Both the position numbers and the translations under genes were made by a program. From contig NZ_CP049780.1 in NCBI RefSeq assembly GCF_011193355.1, forward strand, positions 114,464-178,463: a stretch of 64,000 nt of DNA, read 5' to 3'. Origin of the DNA: Streptomyces sp. JB150. Lineage in GTDB: Bacteria > Actinomycetota > Actinomycetes > Streptomycetales > Streptomycetaceae. The notes beneath the pieces were generated by a model. The model worked only from the letters and a program-made list of their open reading frames with translations, was not told the DNA's origin and made no database searches. Of the stretch, positions 51,112-59,471 are shown in pieces; the stretch's first letter is position 1, and each line of letters starts with the position of its first letter.

Positions 51112-52173
51112 TCAGTCGCCCACTGCGGCCTTGTCCAGCGCCTCCGCCAGGGTGCGCAGAGTCGCGATGCCCTGTTCGGCGTGGTCTGCGAAGATCATGG
51201 CCGAGAGGGTGGTGACTCCCGCTCCGGCGTAGGCCTGCAGCCGGTCGGCGATGCGGTCGGTGGGACCGAGCAGGGCGGTGCGGTCGAGGAACTCCCGCGG
51301 TACGGCCTCGGCGGCCGCTCGCGGTTCCCCGGCCAGGTAGAGCCGCTGCACCTGTTCGGCCTCGCCGGGGAAGCCGGTGCGGGCCATGAGCCGGTTGTAG
51401 AAGTTGTGCTCGCGTGAGCCCATCCCGCCCACGTAGTGGGTGGTGAACGCGCGCACCCGGTCGGCGCAGTCGGCGAGATCGTCCCCGGTCGCGACCGGCA
51501 CCGCCGCCACCACGTCGAAGCCCCGCAGATCCGCCCCCGTGCGCTCCCGGCCGGCGCGCAGTTCCGTCAGGAACTCCTGTCCGGACTCGGGCTGGAAGAA
51601 GACGGAGAGCCAGCCGTCCGCGATCTCGCCCGCCAGGCGGACGTTGGCCGGGCCGATGGCCGCCAGGTAGACCGGCACCTGCCTGCGCCGGGGGCGCATG
51701 CCCAGCTGGAGGGCCTTTCCGGGGCCGTCCGGGAGCGGCAGGCGGTAGTGCTCCCCGTCGTAGGTGACGGTCTCGCGCTGCAGGACCATCCGGACGATGT
51801 CGACGTACTCGCGGGTGCGTGCCAGCGGTTTCTCGAACCGGGAGCCGTGCCAGCCCTCGGCGACCTGCGGCCCGGACACGCCGAGTCCGAGGCGGAAGCG
51901 GCCCTCGCAGAGCAGGTCGAGGGTCGCGGCGGTCATCGCCGTCATGGCGGGGGTGCGGGCGGGGATCTGCATCGCCGCGGTGCCCAGGTCGATGCGCGAG
52001 GTCTGCGCGGCGAGCCAGCCGAGCAGCGAGACGGCGTCCGAGCTGAACGCCTCGGCGGTCCAGGCCACCGAGAAGCCCAGGCGCTCGGCCTCGCGGACGT
52101 ACCGGGCGGATTCCTGCGGGCGGGCTCCGGCGCCCAGGGGGCCGAGGTAGCGGAGGTTGAGTCCGAGTCTCAC
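51112..52173 (-). CDS. LLM-class F420-dependent oxidoreductase
   Basis: Luciferase-like (beta/alpha)8-barrel oxidoreductase, 353 aa. RLGLNLRYLGPL, ERLGFSVAWTAEAFSSDAVSLLGWLAAQT, LGLGVSGPQVAEGWHG and PVYLAAIGPANVRLAGEIADGWL are typical of the F420-dependent MSMEG-type branch. It would use F420 (or FMN) to reduce or oxidise a small substrate. The GTG at 52173 has AAGGA upstream. It lies 76 bp downstream of the FabG-like gene and is likely the last tailoring enzyme of the 51112-60889 cluster. Confidence 0.87.
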   Translation of the reverse strand: MRLGLNLRYLGPLGAGARPQESARYVREAERLGFSVAWTAEAFSSDAVSLLGWLAAQTSRIDLGTAAMQIPARTPAMTAMTAATLDLLCEGRFRLGLGVSGPQVAEGWHGSRFEKPLARTREYVDIVRMVLQRETVTYDGEHYRLPLPDGPGKALQLGMRPRRRQVPVYLAAIGPANVRLAGEIADGWLSVFFQPESGQEFLTELRAGRERTGADLRGFDVVAAVPVATGDDLADCADRVRAFTTHYVGGMGSREHNFYNRLMARTGFPGEAEQVQRLYLAGEPRAAAEAVPREFLDRTALLGPTDRIADRLQAYAGAGVTTLSAMIFADHAEQGIATLRTLAEALDKAAVGD

Positions 52174-52249
52174 CGGTCCGGGTGTCCTTCCTCTGTGGTC
52201 GAAGAGCGATCGAGGACTACCGAGACTGCCGGATCGCGCGGCGGCGTGC

Positions 52250-52996
52250 TCAGACGACCAGGCCGCCGTCCACGCCCAGTACCTGGCCGGAGATGTAGCG
52301 GGCGCGGTCGGAGACGAGGAAGGAGACCAGGTCGGCGACGTCGTCGGGGGTGCCGAGGCGGCCGAGCGGAACGCGGTCGAGGACGTCCTTCCGGGTCGCC
52401 TCGGTCAGGCCGGCGGTCATGTCGGTCTCGATGAGGCCGGGCGCCACGACGTTGGCGCGCACCCCGTACTTCCCGCACTCCTTGGCCAGGGACTTGGTGA
52501 AGCCGATGATCGCCGCCTTGGAGGCCGCGTAGTTGGCCTGCGTGGCGTTGCCGTGCACCCCGGCGATGGACGACAGCGTCACCACGCAGCCGGCGCGGCG
52601 CTTCATGAACGAGAAGATGACCGAGCGGCACATGTGGTAGGTGCCGTCGAGGTTGGTCGCCATGACCTCGCTCCACTCCTCGCCGGTCATCCTGACCAGC
52701 GGATTGTCCCGTACGACCCCCGCGGAGGTCACGACGGCGTCGACCGGGCCGAGCTCGCTTTCCGCGGCGTCGGCGAACGCCCGGACCTCCTCCGATGAGG
52801 TCACGTCGACGCGGTGGGGGACGACACGGGCTCCGGTGCCGGCGACCGACCTGACGACCTCGTCGGCCGCGGCGGCGTCCGAGCGGTAGCAGAACGCGAC
52901 ATCGAATCCGTCGTGCGCCAGGCGGGACACGACGGCGCGGCCGATGCCGCGGGAGCCGCCCGAGACGAGCGCCACCGGGCGCTGGGTGTCTGGCAT
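52250..52996 (-). CDS. 3-oxoacyl-[ACP] reductase (FabG-like SDR)
   Basis: SDR, 248 aa, FabG type: SGGSRGIGRAVV cofactor motif, catalytic Ser in VTLSSIAGVHGN, YAASKAAIIGF, and VAPGLIETDM. Expected to reduce a beta-ketoacyl-ACP with NADPH. ATG 52996 with GGAGAAG upstream is preferred over the longer start at 53017. It is followed upstream by an acyl carrier protein gene, so it belongs to the fatty-acid-like assembly machinery of this cluster rather than primary metabolism. Confidence 0.9.
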   Translation of the reverse strand: MPDTQRPVALVSGGSRGIGRAVVSRLAHDGFDVAFCYRSDAAAADEVVRSVAGTGARVVPHRVDVTSSEEVRAFADAAESELGPVDAVVTSAGVVRDNPLVRMTGEEWSEVMATNLDGTYHMCRSVIFSFMKRRAGCVVTLSSIAGVHGNATQANYAASKAAIIGFTKSLAKECGKYGVRANVVAPGLIETDMTAGLTEATRKDVLDRVPLGRLGTPDDVADLVSFLVSDRARYISGQVLGVDGGLVV

Positions 52997-53094
52997 GTGC
53001 TTCTCCTGGAAGGCCATGGCGAGCGGGGGTGGTGAGGGTGCGGCCGGCCGTGCGCCACCGGGGGCAGGGGGCCGGCCGCTGTGCCGCGGGTGTT

Positions 53095-53364
53095 TCAGGA
53101 CGCGGCCTGGGCGGCGCGCTTGTCCCCGATCAGCCGGTGGACCTGGGTGAGCGACGAGACCCGCTTGAAGTCGTCCTCCTTCAGCTTGACGCCGTAGTGC
53201 CGCTCCAGCCGGGCGACGATCGCCAGCGCCATCAGGGAGTCGACCTCCAGCTCCTGCACGAAGTCGGCGTCGTCCGTGACCTCCTCCACGTCCAGTTCGA
53301 GGACGTCGGCGATGAGGAAGCGCAGGTCTTCTTTGTCGAGTGCGATCCCGGTGTGGGTGGACAT
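53095..53364 (-). CDS. Acyl carrier protein
   Basis: ACP of 89 aa. The phosphopantetheine-attachment Ser is S43 in LEVDSLMALAIV; the flanking helices (DLRFLIADVLELDVEEVTDDADF) fit the family. One of two ACPs in the cluster. It would carry acyl intermediates to the FabF-like and DarB-like ketosynthases or to the adjacent P450 and FabG-like enzymes. Confidence 0.92.
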   Translation of the reverse strand: MSTHTGIALDKEDLRFLIADVLELDVEEVTDDADFVQELEVDSLMALAIVARLERHYGVKLKEDDFKRVSSLTQVHRLIGDKRAAQAAS

Positions 53365-53417
53365 GGGTGTTCCCTTCGCAGGTGGGTGTCGGTGATGTCG
53401 GCCTCGCGCGGGGAGGC

Positions 53418-54833
53418 TCAGCGGCGCCTGGCGGTCACCGGCAGGCCGTGGCGCGGCCGGACCGTGATGCGGGCCAGGTGGTCGACCGTGAATCCGGGAA
53501 CGGGCTCGAACTCCCAGTCGCGTCCCAGGGTGGCCAGCGCCATGACGCCCTCCATCCGCGCAAAGGCGGTGCCGATGCACTGCCGCGGGCCGCCGCCGAA
53601 GGGGAGGTAGGCGAGGCGCGGCCGGCCGGGTGCCACCGCGTGACCGGTGAGCTCGTCCGCCGCGTCGGCGGGGCGCGGGTCCTTGAGCCAGCGCTGCGGG
53701 GCGAAGCGCTCGGGCTGCGGCCACCACTGGGAATCGCGGTGGAGCACCCACGGAACGATCCCGACGAAGCTGTCCTTGGGGATGCGGTAGCCGTGGAGTT
53801 CGAAGTCCTCCAGGGACCGGCGGGCCATGCCCATGATCGGCGGGTAGAGGCGCATCGCCTCGGAGAACACCGCGTCGGTCCAGGTGAGGCGGGGCAGGTC
53901 CGCGATGGTGGGCAGCCGGTCACCGAGCACCTCGTCGATCTCCTCGTGCATCCGCTCCCGCGCCTCGGGGTGGTTGCCGAGCAGGTGGTAGGACCAGGTG
54001 AGCGCGTTGGCCGTGGTCTCGTGGCCGACCATGAGCATGCTGATCGCCTCGTCGCGCACCTGGCGGTCGTCCATCGGCTCCCCGGTGTCGGCGTCCCGCG
54101 CCGCGAGCAGCATGGAGAGCAGGTCGGCGCCCTGTCCGTCGCCCTGCCTGCGCTCCGCCATGAGGCGGTAGACGATGGCGTCGAGCCGGTCCCGGCCCGC
54201 GAAGAAGCGCTTGTTGCCGGGCAGCGGCAGCTTCGCCAGATAGCGGGCGAAGGGCAGGGAGTCCCAGCGCATCGGACCCTCGTCGCGCGGGATGGCGGTG
54301 CGGACGGTCTGGGCCACATCGCTGTCCAGCGAGACGTCGAAGATCGTACGGGCCACGACGGCGAGGGTCAGCTCGGTCATCTCGACCGACAGGTCGAGCC
54401 GGTCCCCGTCCTTCCAGCCGGCCTGGATGTCGTCCGACAGCTCGGCGAAGGCACGGCCGTAGCCCGCGATGCGCTCGTGGTGGAACATCGGCTGGATCAG
54501 CCTGCGCTGCTTGCGGTGGAACTCGCCGTCGCTGGTGATCAGGCTGTTGCCGAAGATCACCGAGAGCGGGGCCTCCCACGTGCCGCGTCCGGCGCCCATG
54601 GTGGCCTTGGTGAAGTGGCGGTGCGAGGTCACCAGGACCTCGTGGACCGCCTCCGGGTCGCTGACCAGGAACATGTCCCGCATGCCGAGCGGGACGCGGA
54701 CCACAGGACCGTACTGGTCGCGCAGACCGGTGAAGTAGTCCATCGGATCGCCGGACATCGTGAGCAGCGCGCGCAGCCGGCCGGTCGGACCGGGCGCGGC
54801 CGTGGCCAGGGGCCGGGTGGAGAGCTGGGTCAT
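53418..54833 (-). CDS. Cytochrome P450 of the acyl-ACP cluster
   Basis: P450, 471 aa. I-helix MLMVGHETTANALTW, ExxR in SEAMRLYPP, PERF region, and haem loop FGGGPRQCIGTAF are all intact. The overall pattern resembles fatty-acid or terpene-hydroxylating families rather than CYP105/107. It lies directly between an ACP gene and the FabF-like ketosynthase gene, so hydroxylation or desaturation of an ACP-bound or released alkyl chain is likely (inference). Confidence 0.9.
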   Translation of the reverse strand: MTQLSTRPLATAAPGPTGRLRALLTMSGDPMDYFTGLRDQYGPVVRVPLGMRDMFLVSDPEAVHEVLVTSHRHFTKATMGAGRGTWEAPLSVIFGNSLITSDGEFHRKQRRLIQPMFHHERIAGYGRAFAELSDDIQAGWKDGDRLDLSVEMTELTLAVVARTIFDVSLDSDVAQTVRTAIPRDEGPMRWDSLPFARYLAKLPLPGNKRFFAGRDRLDAIVYRLMAERRQGDGQGADLLSMLLAARDADTGEPMDDRQVRDEAISMLMVGHETTANALTWSYHLLGNHPEARERMHEEIDEVLGDRLPTIADLPRLTWTDAVFSEAMRLYPPIMGMARRSLEDFELHGYRIPKDSFVGIVPWVLHRDSQWWPQPERFAPQRWLKDPRPADAADELTGHAVAPGRPRLAYLPFGGGPRQCIGTAFARMEGVMALATLGRDWEFEPVPGFTVDHLARITVRPRHGLPVTARRR

Positions 54834-54916
54834 CGAGGTGCCTTCCTGGGATGTGGGTCACGGGAGACCCCGCGGGCTCGGCCCGGCTCGGCGTGAGCCC
54901 GTGCACAGGGGCGGGG

Positions 54917-56167
54917 TCACTCCCTGACGAAGCGTTGGAGGGCGAGCGCGACGTTCTGCCCGCCGAAGGCGAAGGAGTTGGACAGGGCCGCCCGGACCTC
55001 GTACGGCCGGGCGGTGTTCGGCACGTAGTCGAGGTCGCACTCGGGGTCGGCCGCGTCCTGGTTGATGGTGGGCGGGATGACGCCGCGGTCGATGGACAGG
55101 GCGCAGAATGCCGTCTCGGTCGCGCCGGACGCGCCCAGCAGGTGGCCGGTCATCGACTTGGTGGAGCTGACGGCCAGGTTCCCGCTGTGGCTGCCGAAGG
55201 CGGACTTGATCGCCTTCGTCTCGGCGGCGTCGGAGAACGGGGTCGAGGTGCCGTGGGCGTTGATGTGGTCGATCTCGTCGGGCTTGAGGCCGGCCTCGCG
55301 CAGCGCGGCCAGCATGGCGCGGGCGGCGCCCCGCCCGGTGGGATCGGGGGCGGTGACGTGGTACGCGTCGCTGGTCTGGCCGTAGCCGCAGATCTCGGCG
55401 TAGACGTACGCGCCCCGTGCCTCGGCCGACTCCGCGGTCTCCAGGAGCAGCATGGTGGCCCCCTCCCCCATGACGAAGCCGTCCCGGTCCGCGGTGAACG
55501 GGCGGGAGGCCCGCTGGGGTTCGTCGTTGCGGCGGGACAGCGCGCGCAGGTTCGCGAAGCCCGCGACGAGCGGTGAGGCGATGCAGGCCTCGGAGCCGCC
55601 GGCCAGCGCGGCCCCGGCGTAGCCGTCACGGACCAGGCGGTAGGCCTGCCCGATCGCGTCGGCCGAGGAGGCGCAGGCGGTGACCGGGGCGGCGCCGGGG
55701 CCGCGGAAGCCGAAGCGCTGGGCGACGGTGCCCGCGCCCATGTTGACGATGGAGCTGGGCACGAAGAACGGGGAGACCATGTGAGGCGCCGTCGCGTCCT
55801 TCAGCACCCCCGCCCGCATGGTGCCGGCGCCGCCGATGGCGCTGCCGATCACGGTGGCGGCGCCGTCCCGGTCGATGCCGTCGAGGCCCGCGCGCTCCAC
55901 CGCGAGTTCGGCCGCGGCGATCGCGAAGTGGCAGAACCGGTCGAGGCGTCTGACCTCCTTGCTGGTCAGCCAGTCGGCCGGGTCGAAGTCCGTCACCTCG
56001 GCGGCGATGCGCACCGGCAGCCGCCCGGCGTCGAAGGCCTGGATCGGTCCCACTCCGGAGGTTCCGGCGAGCAGCCGCGTCCAGACCGTCTCGGTGCCGG
56101 TGCCGAGCGGGTTGACCATGCCGATGCCCGTCACCACCACGCGGTGGCGCCCCGGCGGGGTGGTCAT
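54917..56167 (-). CDS. Beta-ketoacyl-ACP synthase II (FabF-like)
   Basis: Ketosynthase, 416 aa. Catalytic triad: C165 in VTACASSADAIG, H305 in NAHGTSTP, H342 in KSMTGHLLGASG, with K337. Expected to extend acyl-ACP with malonyl-ACP. As a stand-alone FabF next to cluster ACPs, a FabG-like SDR and DarA/DarB-like genes, it would supply the chain substrates for that aromatic assembly. It overlaps the SCP2-like gene upstream by 4 bp. Confidence 0.93.
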   Translation of the reverse strand: MTTPPGRHRVVVTGIGMVNPLGTGTETVWTRLLAGTSGVGPIQAFDAGRLPVRIAAEVTDFDPADWLTSKEVRRLDRFCHFAIAAAELAVERAGLDGIDRDGAATVIGSAIGGAGTMRAGVLKDATAPHMVSPFFVPSSIVNMGAGTVAQRFGFRGPGAAPVTACASSADAIGQAYRLVRDGYAGAALAGGSEACIASPLVAGFANLRALSRRNDEPQRASRPFTADRDGFVMGEGATMLLLETAESAEARGAYVYAEICGYGQTSDAYHVTAPDPTGRGAARAMLAALREAGLKPDEIDHINAHGTSTPFSDAAETKAIKSAFGSHSGNLAVSSTKSMTGHLLGASGATETAFCALSIDRGVIPPTINQDAADPECDLDYVPNTARPYEVRAALSNSFAFGGQNVALALQRFVRE

Positions 56168-56643
56168 CCGGGCTCACCCGGCTCGGCGAGCCGGAAGAGG
56201 GACTCCATGCGCATCGCGAGGTGCACGTCACCTTGGATGTGCAGCCGGCCCTTGAGCAGCAGGTCCAGGCCCTGGGCGGCGGCGGAGGCCATCTCCACGA
56301 AGCTGACCGCGTCGAGGGCGAGGGTGACCGCCGGGGCGCCCGAGGTCCCCGTCTCGCGTACGTCGCAGGAGTCCGCGGTCAGGACGAGGTCGTACGCGAG
56401 GGTGCCGGTCGGGGGCCTCGCGATCTCCCAGCGGACGGTTTGCGGTCCGCCCGTGAGGCCGCCGGTGTAGCGCTCGGGCATCTGCGCGAAGACCGTGCGC
56501 AGTACGTCCGCGCCGTCCTGGGTGGCCAGCCAGGCCGCCAGGGCCTCGCGGGGCAGCCCGGTGAGGGCGGCGCGGACTTCGGCGAGACGGCCGGAGCGCA
56601 GTCCCTCGACTCGCTCCGGGGAGAGGACGGGTCCGGCGGTCAT
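56164..56643 (-). CDS. SCP2-like lipid-binding protein
   Basis: Protein of 159 aa; residues ~60-150 look like a sterol-carrier-protein-2 fold (VRWEIARPPTGTLAYDLVLTADSCDVRET, VTLALDAVSFVEMASAAAQGLDLLLKGRLHIQGDVHLAMRM). Such domains bind hydrophobic ligands. It is embedded with 4-bp overlaps between the FabF-like ketosynthase and the FAD hydroxylase. A possible role is to hold or present a lipid-like intermediate. Similarity is moderate. Confidence 0.75.
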   Translation of the reverse strand: MTAGPVLSPERVEGLRSGRLAEVRAALTGLPREALAAWLATQDGADVLRTVFAQMPERYTGGLTGGPQTVRWEIARPPTGTLAYDLVLTADSCDVRETGTSGAPAVTLALDAVSFVEMASAAAQGLDLLLKGRLHIQGDVHLAMRMESLFRLAEPGEPG

Positions 56644-58334
56644 GAGGTGCCTTCCGCTCGTGCGGGCGCCAGCCCGCTGTGGGCTATCCGGTCGACGGCC
56701 TGCCGCAGTTCCCGCCGTGGTGCCCGTCCGGGCAGCCGGGCGAGGACGTGGCCGTCGGGCCGTACGAGAACCGCTTCCGGCCCGTGCAGGGCGTACGTGT
56801 CGGCGAAGGATCCGTCGGCGTCGCGCGGGCCTGGCCCGTCCGAGGTGATCACGGCCGCGGTGAGGGGCAGGCCGACGACGGTCGGGGTCTCCTGGGCCAC
56901 TTGCTCCCAGACGGCCCCCTCGGCCCCGGTGAGCAGGGCGAAGCCGGTGCGGGTCAGGTCGATCGCGGAGATCCGGTCGCCGCCCTGGTCGAGCCAGGCG
57001 TGCGGGGCCCGGTGGCCGGCCCGGGCGGTCGGCCGGTAGGTCACGATGTCCTGCACCACCGGCTCGCCGGGACCCGGTTCATAGGTGAACCCCAGTGTCT
57101 GCCCTTCGAAGTCGAAGTGCGGCCGGTGCTCTTCGATGTTGCGGGCGAACTCCGCCGGGTCGCCGTCGGACTGGAGCAGCGCCCGCTTCTGGAGGGCGTT
57201 GCGCTCACTGTGCCGGGCGTTGAACTCGGCGACCGGGCGCCGCTCACGCTCGTAGGAGTCGAGCAGCGAGTCGGAGGCGCCGCCGCGCAGTACCGCGGCC
57301 AGCTTCCAGGCGAGGTTGTGCGCGTCCTGGATGCCGGTGTTCATGCCGAAGCCGCCGGTGGGCGGGAAGGTGTGGGCGGCGTCCCCGGCGGCGAGGACCC
57401 GGCCGTCGGCGCTGCGCCAGGAGGCGAGTCCGGTGGAGCCCATCACCCAGTTCCGTACGGAGTGGATGCGCAGCCCCGCGATCGCCTCGCCCGGCTCGCC
57501 GATGGCGGCCTCGATCAGCTTGTGGTGATCGACGCCCTGCTCGAAGTAGGTGTGTTCCTCGTCGGCGGTGAGGGCGGGTATCTCCAGGAGCCATTCGCCG
57601 CGCTTGGGGTCCACGGTGACGAGGACGCCGCGCACGGTGTCGTTGAGCACCCAGTACAGGGCGCTCTCCCGGCCGGCCGTCCAGGGCGAGAGGTCGGCGC
57701 TGAAGTGGATGTCGAGGAGCCTGCCGAGCGGTGGGGCCGCGGTCCGCCGCAGGCCCACCGCCTCGCGCAGGGAACCGTGCAGTCCCTCGGCCAGGACGGC
57801 GTAGCGGGCGTCGACGACGGTGGGGTGCTCGCCCCCGGCCGTCACCCTGACCCCGGACGGCGTGCGGTACAGTTCCTCGGCCCGGACGCCACGGATGACC
57901 CGCGCGTTCTCGGGGAGCCGGTCGACGAGCAGCGCTTCCACCCGGTTCTGCGAGCAGATGACGGGGAGGGCCGGGCTGTTGACCGCGCGCTGCATCAGGG
58001 CGTCCGCCGAGGCGATGATGTCGAGGGCGGCGAGTTCGGTGCCGGCGAGCTGGGTGCACCAGGTGATGCGCGCCGTGTTCTCCAGGGGTACGCCGGCCCG
58101 GCGGACCTCGGCGTCGACGCCCAGGTGCCGGAGCAGTTCCATGGTGCGGGAGTTGATCACCGTGGCGCGCGGATGGCCGGACGGTGAGGTGCGCTGTTCG
58201 AGGACGACCGTGCGGACGCCGAGTGCGGCGAGGAAGTGGGCTGCGGCGAGGCCGGTGGGCCCGCCGCCGATCACCACGACATCGGTCTCCACCCGCGTGG
58301 CGGTCTCCGGCGGCTGCGGCGGGGCCGTGGTCAT
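56640..58334 (-). CDS. FAD-dependent aromatic hydroxylase (PHBH fold)
   Basis: Class A flavoprotein monooxygenase, 564 aa. VVVIGGGPTGLAAAHFLAAL binds FAD; GDAAHTFPPTGGFGMNTGIQ is the second FAD motif; a C-terminal thioredoxin-like ~170 residues (ISAIDLTRTGFALLTG) matches the longer phenol/resorcinol-type hydroxylases. The natural substrate could be the resorcinol made by the adjacent DarB/DarA-like pair. It overlaps both neighbours by 4 bp. Confidence 0.9.
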   Translation of the reverse strand: MTTAPPQPPETATRVETDVVVIGGGPTGLAAAHFLAALGVRTVVLEQRTSPSGHPRATVINSRTMELLRHLGVDAEVRRAGVPLENTARITWCTQLAGTELAALDIIASADALMQRAVNSPALPVICSQNRVEALLVDRLPENARVIRGVRAEELYRTPSGVRVTAGGEHPTVVDARYAVLAEGLHGSLREAVGLRRTAAPPLGRLLDIHFSADLSPWTAGRESALYWVLNDTVRGVLVTVDPKRGEWLLEIPALTADEEHTYFEQGVDHHKLIEAAIGEPGEAIAGLRIHSVRNWVMGSTGLASWRSADGRVLAAGDAAHTFPPTGGFGMNTGIQDAHNLAWKLAAVLRGGASDSLLDSYERERRPVAEFNARHSERNALQKRALLQSDGDPAEFARNIEEHRPHFDFEGQTLGFTYEPGPGEPVVQDIVTYRPTARAGHRAPHAWLDQGGDRISAIDLTRTGFALLTGAEGAVWEQVAQETPTVVGLPLTAAVITSDGPGPRDADGSFADTYALHGPEAVLVRPDGHVLARLPGRAPRRELRQAVDRIAHSGLAPARAEGTS

Positions 58335-59467
58335 CGGCGCACCTCCCCGAGCCGGGCGACGACCGGTGCCAGGCGCCGGGCCACCGCGGCGTCGAAGCCG
58401 GCCTTGAACAGGACGCGGGCCACGACGACGGTGGGCAGGCCGGCCAGGATGGCGCCGGTCAGCCAGAGCACGAACACCCAGGTGAGCGCGGTGCGCCGGA
58501 CCTCGCCGGGCCGGCCGGCGGCCCGGATGGCCCGGCCCCAGACCCGGAAGGCCTTTCCGGCCAGGAGGTCGGCCGCGGCCAGCGGGGCGTGCACGGGGGC
58601 CGCGTCATGGGCGGCGAGGACGTCGCGGACCCGGTCGGCCAGGGTCTCCTCGGAGTCGGCGCGGGAGGCGGGGTCGGGCCGGTCCGGGGAGAGTTCGGTC
58701 CGCTCCGGGGCGGGGCCGGTTGAGGCCAGGGCCAATCCGGGTCGTACTGGCGCGAGTTCGGTCTGCGCCGGGGCGGGACCGGCTGGCGGCGGGGCGGGTA
58801 CGGCTGGTTGTGGGGCGAGTTCGGTCTGCGCAGGGACGGGACCGGCTGGTGGTGGGGCGAGTTCGGCGAGGCGCTCGCCGAGGAGGGCGAGCCGGTCCAG
58901 CTCGTCCGTGCCGACGCCGGCACGCGGGAACCCCCAGGAGGCCTCTCGCTTGCCGGCCAGCAGCCAGCGCAGCGTGGTGACGAAGGTGATCGCGGCGGAG
59001 GCGGTGTCCACCGCGGAGATCGTGCCCAGGTAGCGGCCGCCCGCCGCCTGGATGAGCCGCCGCACTTCGATGGCGGCCGAGTACCACATGTTCCGGCAGG
59101 CCACCAGGCCGACGACGGCACGCCCGTCGAACGCCTTGGGCCGCTCCCCGGCGAGCGCGCGCATCGGCAGCGCCGGAGCCAGGTACCAGACGGGGAAGGC
59201 GAAGACGACCAGGTCCGCGTCGTCGTCCTCGGCCACCGGCGGCCGGGCGGTGATCCCGGGCGCCCCGTCGGGGTCGACGGAGGCGGGGAAGACACCGAAG
59301 AAGCGGCGTAAGGGCCAGGGGAAGGGGAAGGCCTGGCGCGGTCTGATCTCGACCTTGCGGATGTCCCAGCCCGCCTTCTCCAGCGGGTCGGTGACGGCGG
59401 AGACGGCTTCGAGGAGCTGACCGGTCTGCGAGTACCAGTAGACCGTCACGCGGGGCTGTGCGCTCAT
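58331..59467 (-). CDS. DarA-like flavodoxin-fold dialkylresorcinol aromatase
   Basis: Protein of 378 aa similar to the dialkylresorcinol condensing enzyme DarA. The N-terminus VTVYWYSQTGQLLEAVSAVTDPLEKAG is flavodoxin-like (FMN loop), followed by PFPWPLRRFFGVFP and a long domain to ~200. Residues ~200-265 are a Pro/Ala linker with an approximately 21-codon tandem repeat. The C-terminus has a hydrophobic segment (TWVFVLWLTGAILAG). In dar pathways, DarB makes a cyclohexanedione and DarA oxidises it to a resorcinol. Codon 53 (59309-59311) is TTA. It lies next to the DarB-like gene. Confidence 0.8.
   Translation of the reverse strand: MSAQPRVTVYWYSQTGQLLEAVSAVTDPLEKAGWDIRKVEIRPRQAFPFPWPLRRFFGVFPASVDPDGAPGITARPPVAEDDDADLVVFAFPVWYLAPALPMRALAGERPKAFDGRAVVGLVACRNMWYSAAIEVRRLIQAAGGRYLGTISAVDTASAAITFVTTLRWLLAGKREASWGFPRAGVGTDELDRLALLGERLAELAPPPAGPVPAQTELAPQPAVPAPPPAGPAPAQTELAPVRPGLALASTGPAPERTELSPDRPDPASRADSEETLADRVRDVLAAHDAAPVHAPLAAADLLAGKAFRVWGRAIRAAGRPGEVRRTALTWVFVLWLTGAILAGLPTVVVARVLFKAGFDAAVARRLAPVVARLGEVRR
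58752..58859. repeat. 45-bp imperfect tandem repeat in the DarA-like gene
   Basis: Two copies of a ~45-bp unit starting GCGAGTTCGGTCTGCGC lie at 58752-58796 and 58815-58859 (63-bp, 21-codon period), with a weaker third copy near 58690-58720. They encode a Pro/Ala/Thr-rich linker (AQTELAP blocks). Confidence 0.85.
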
Positions 59468-59471
59468 GGTG

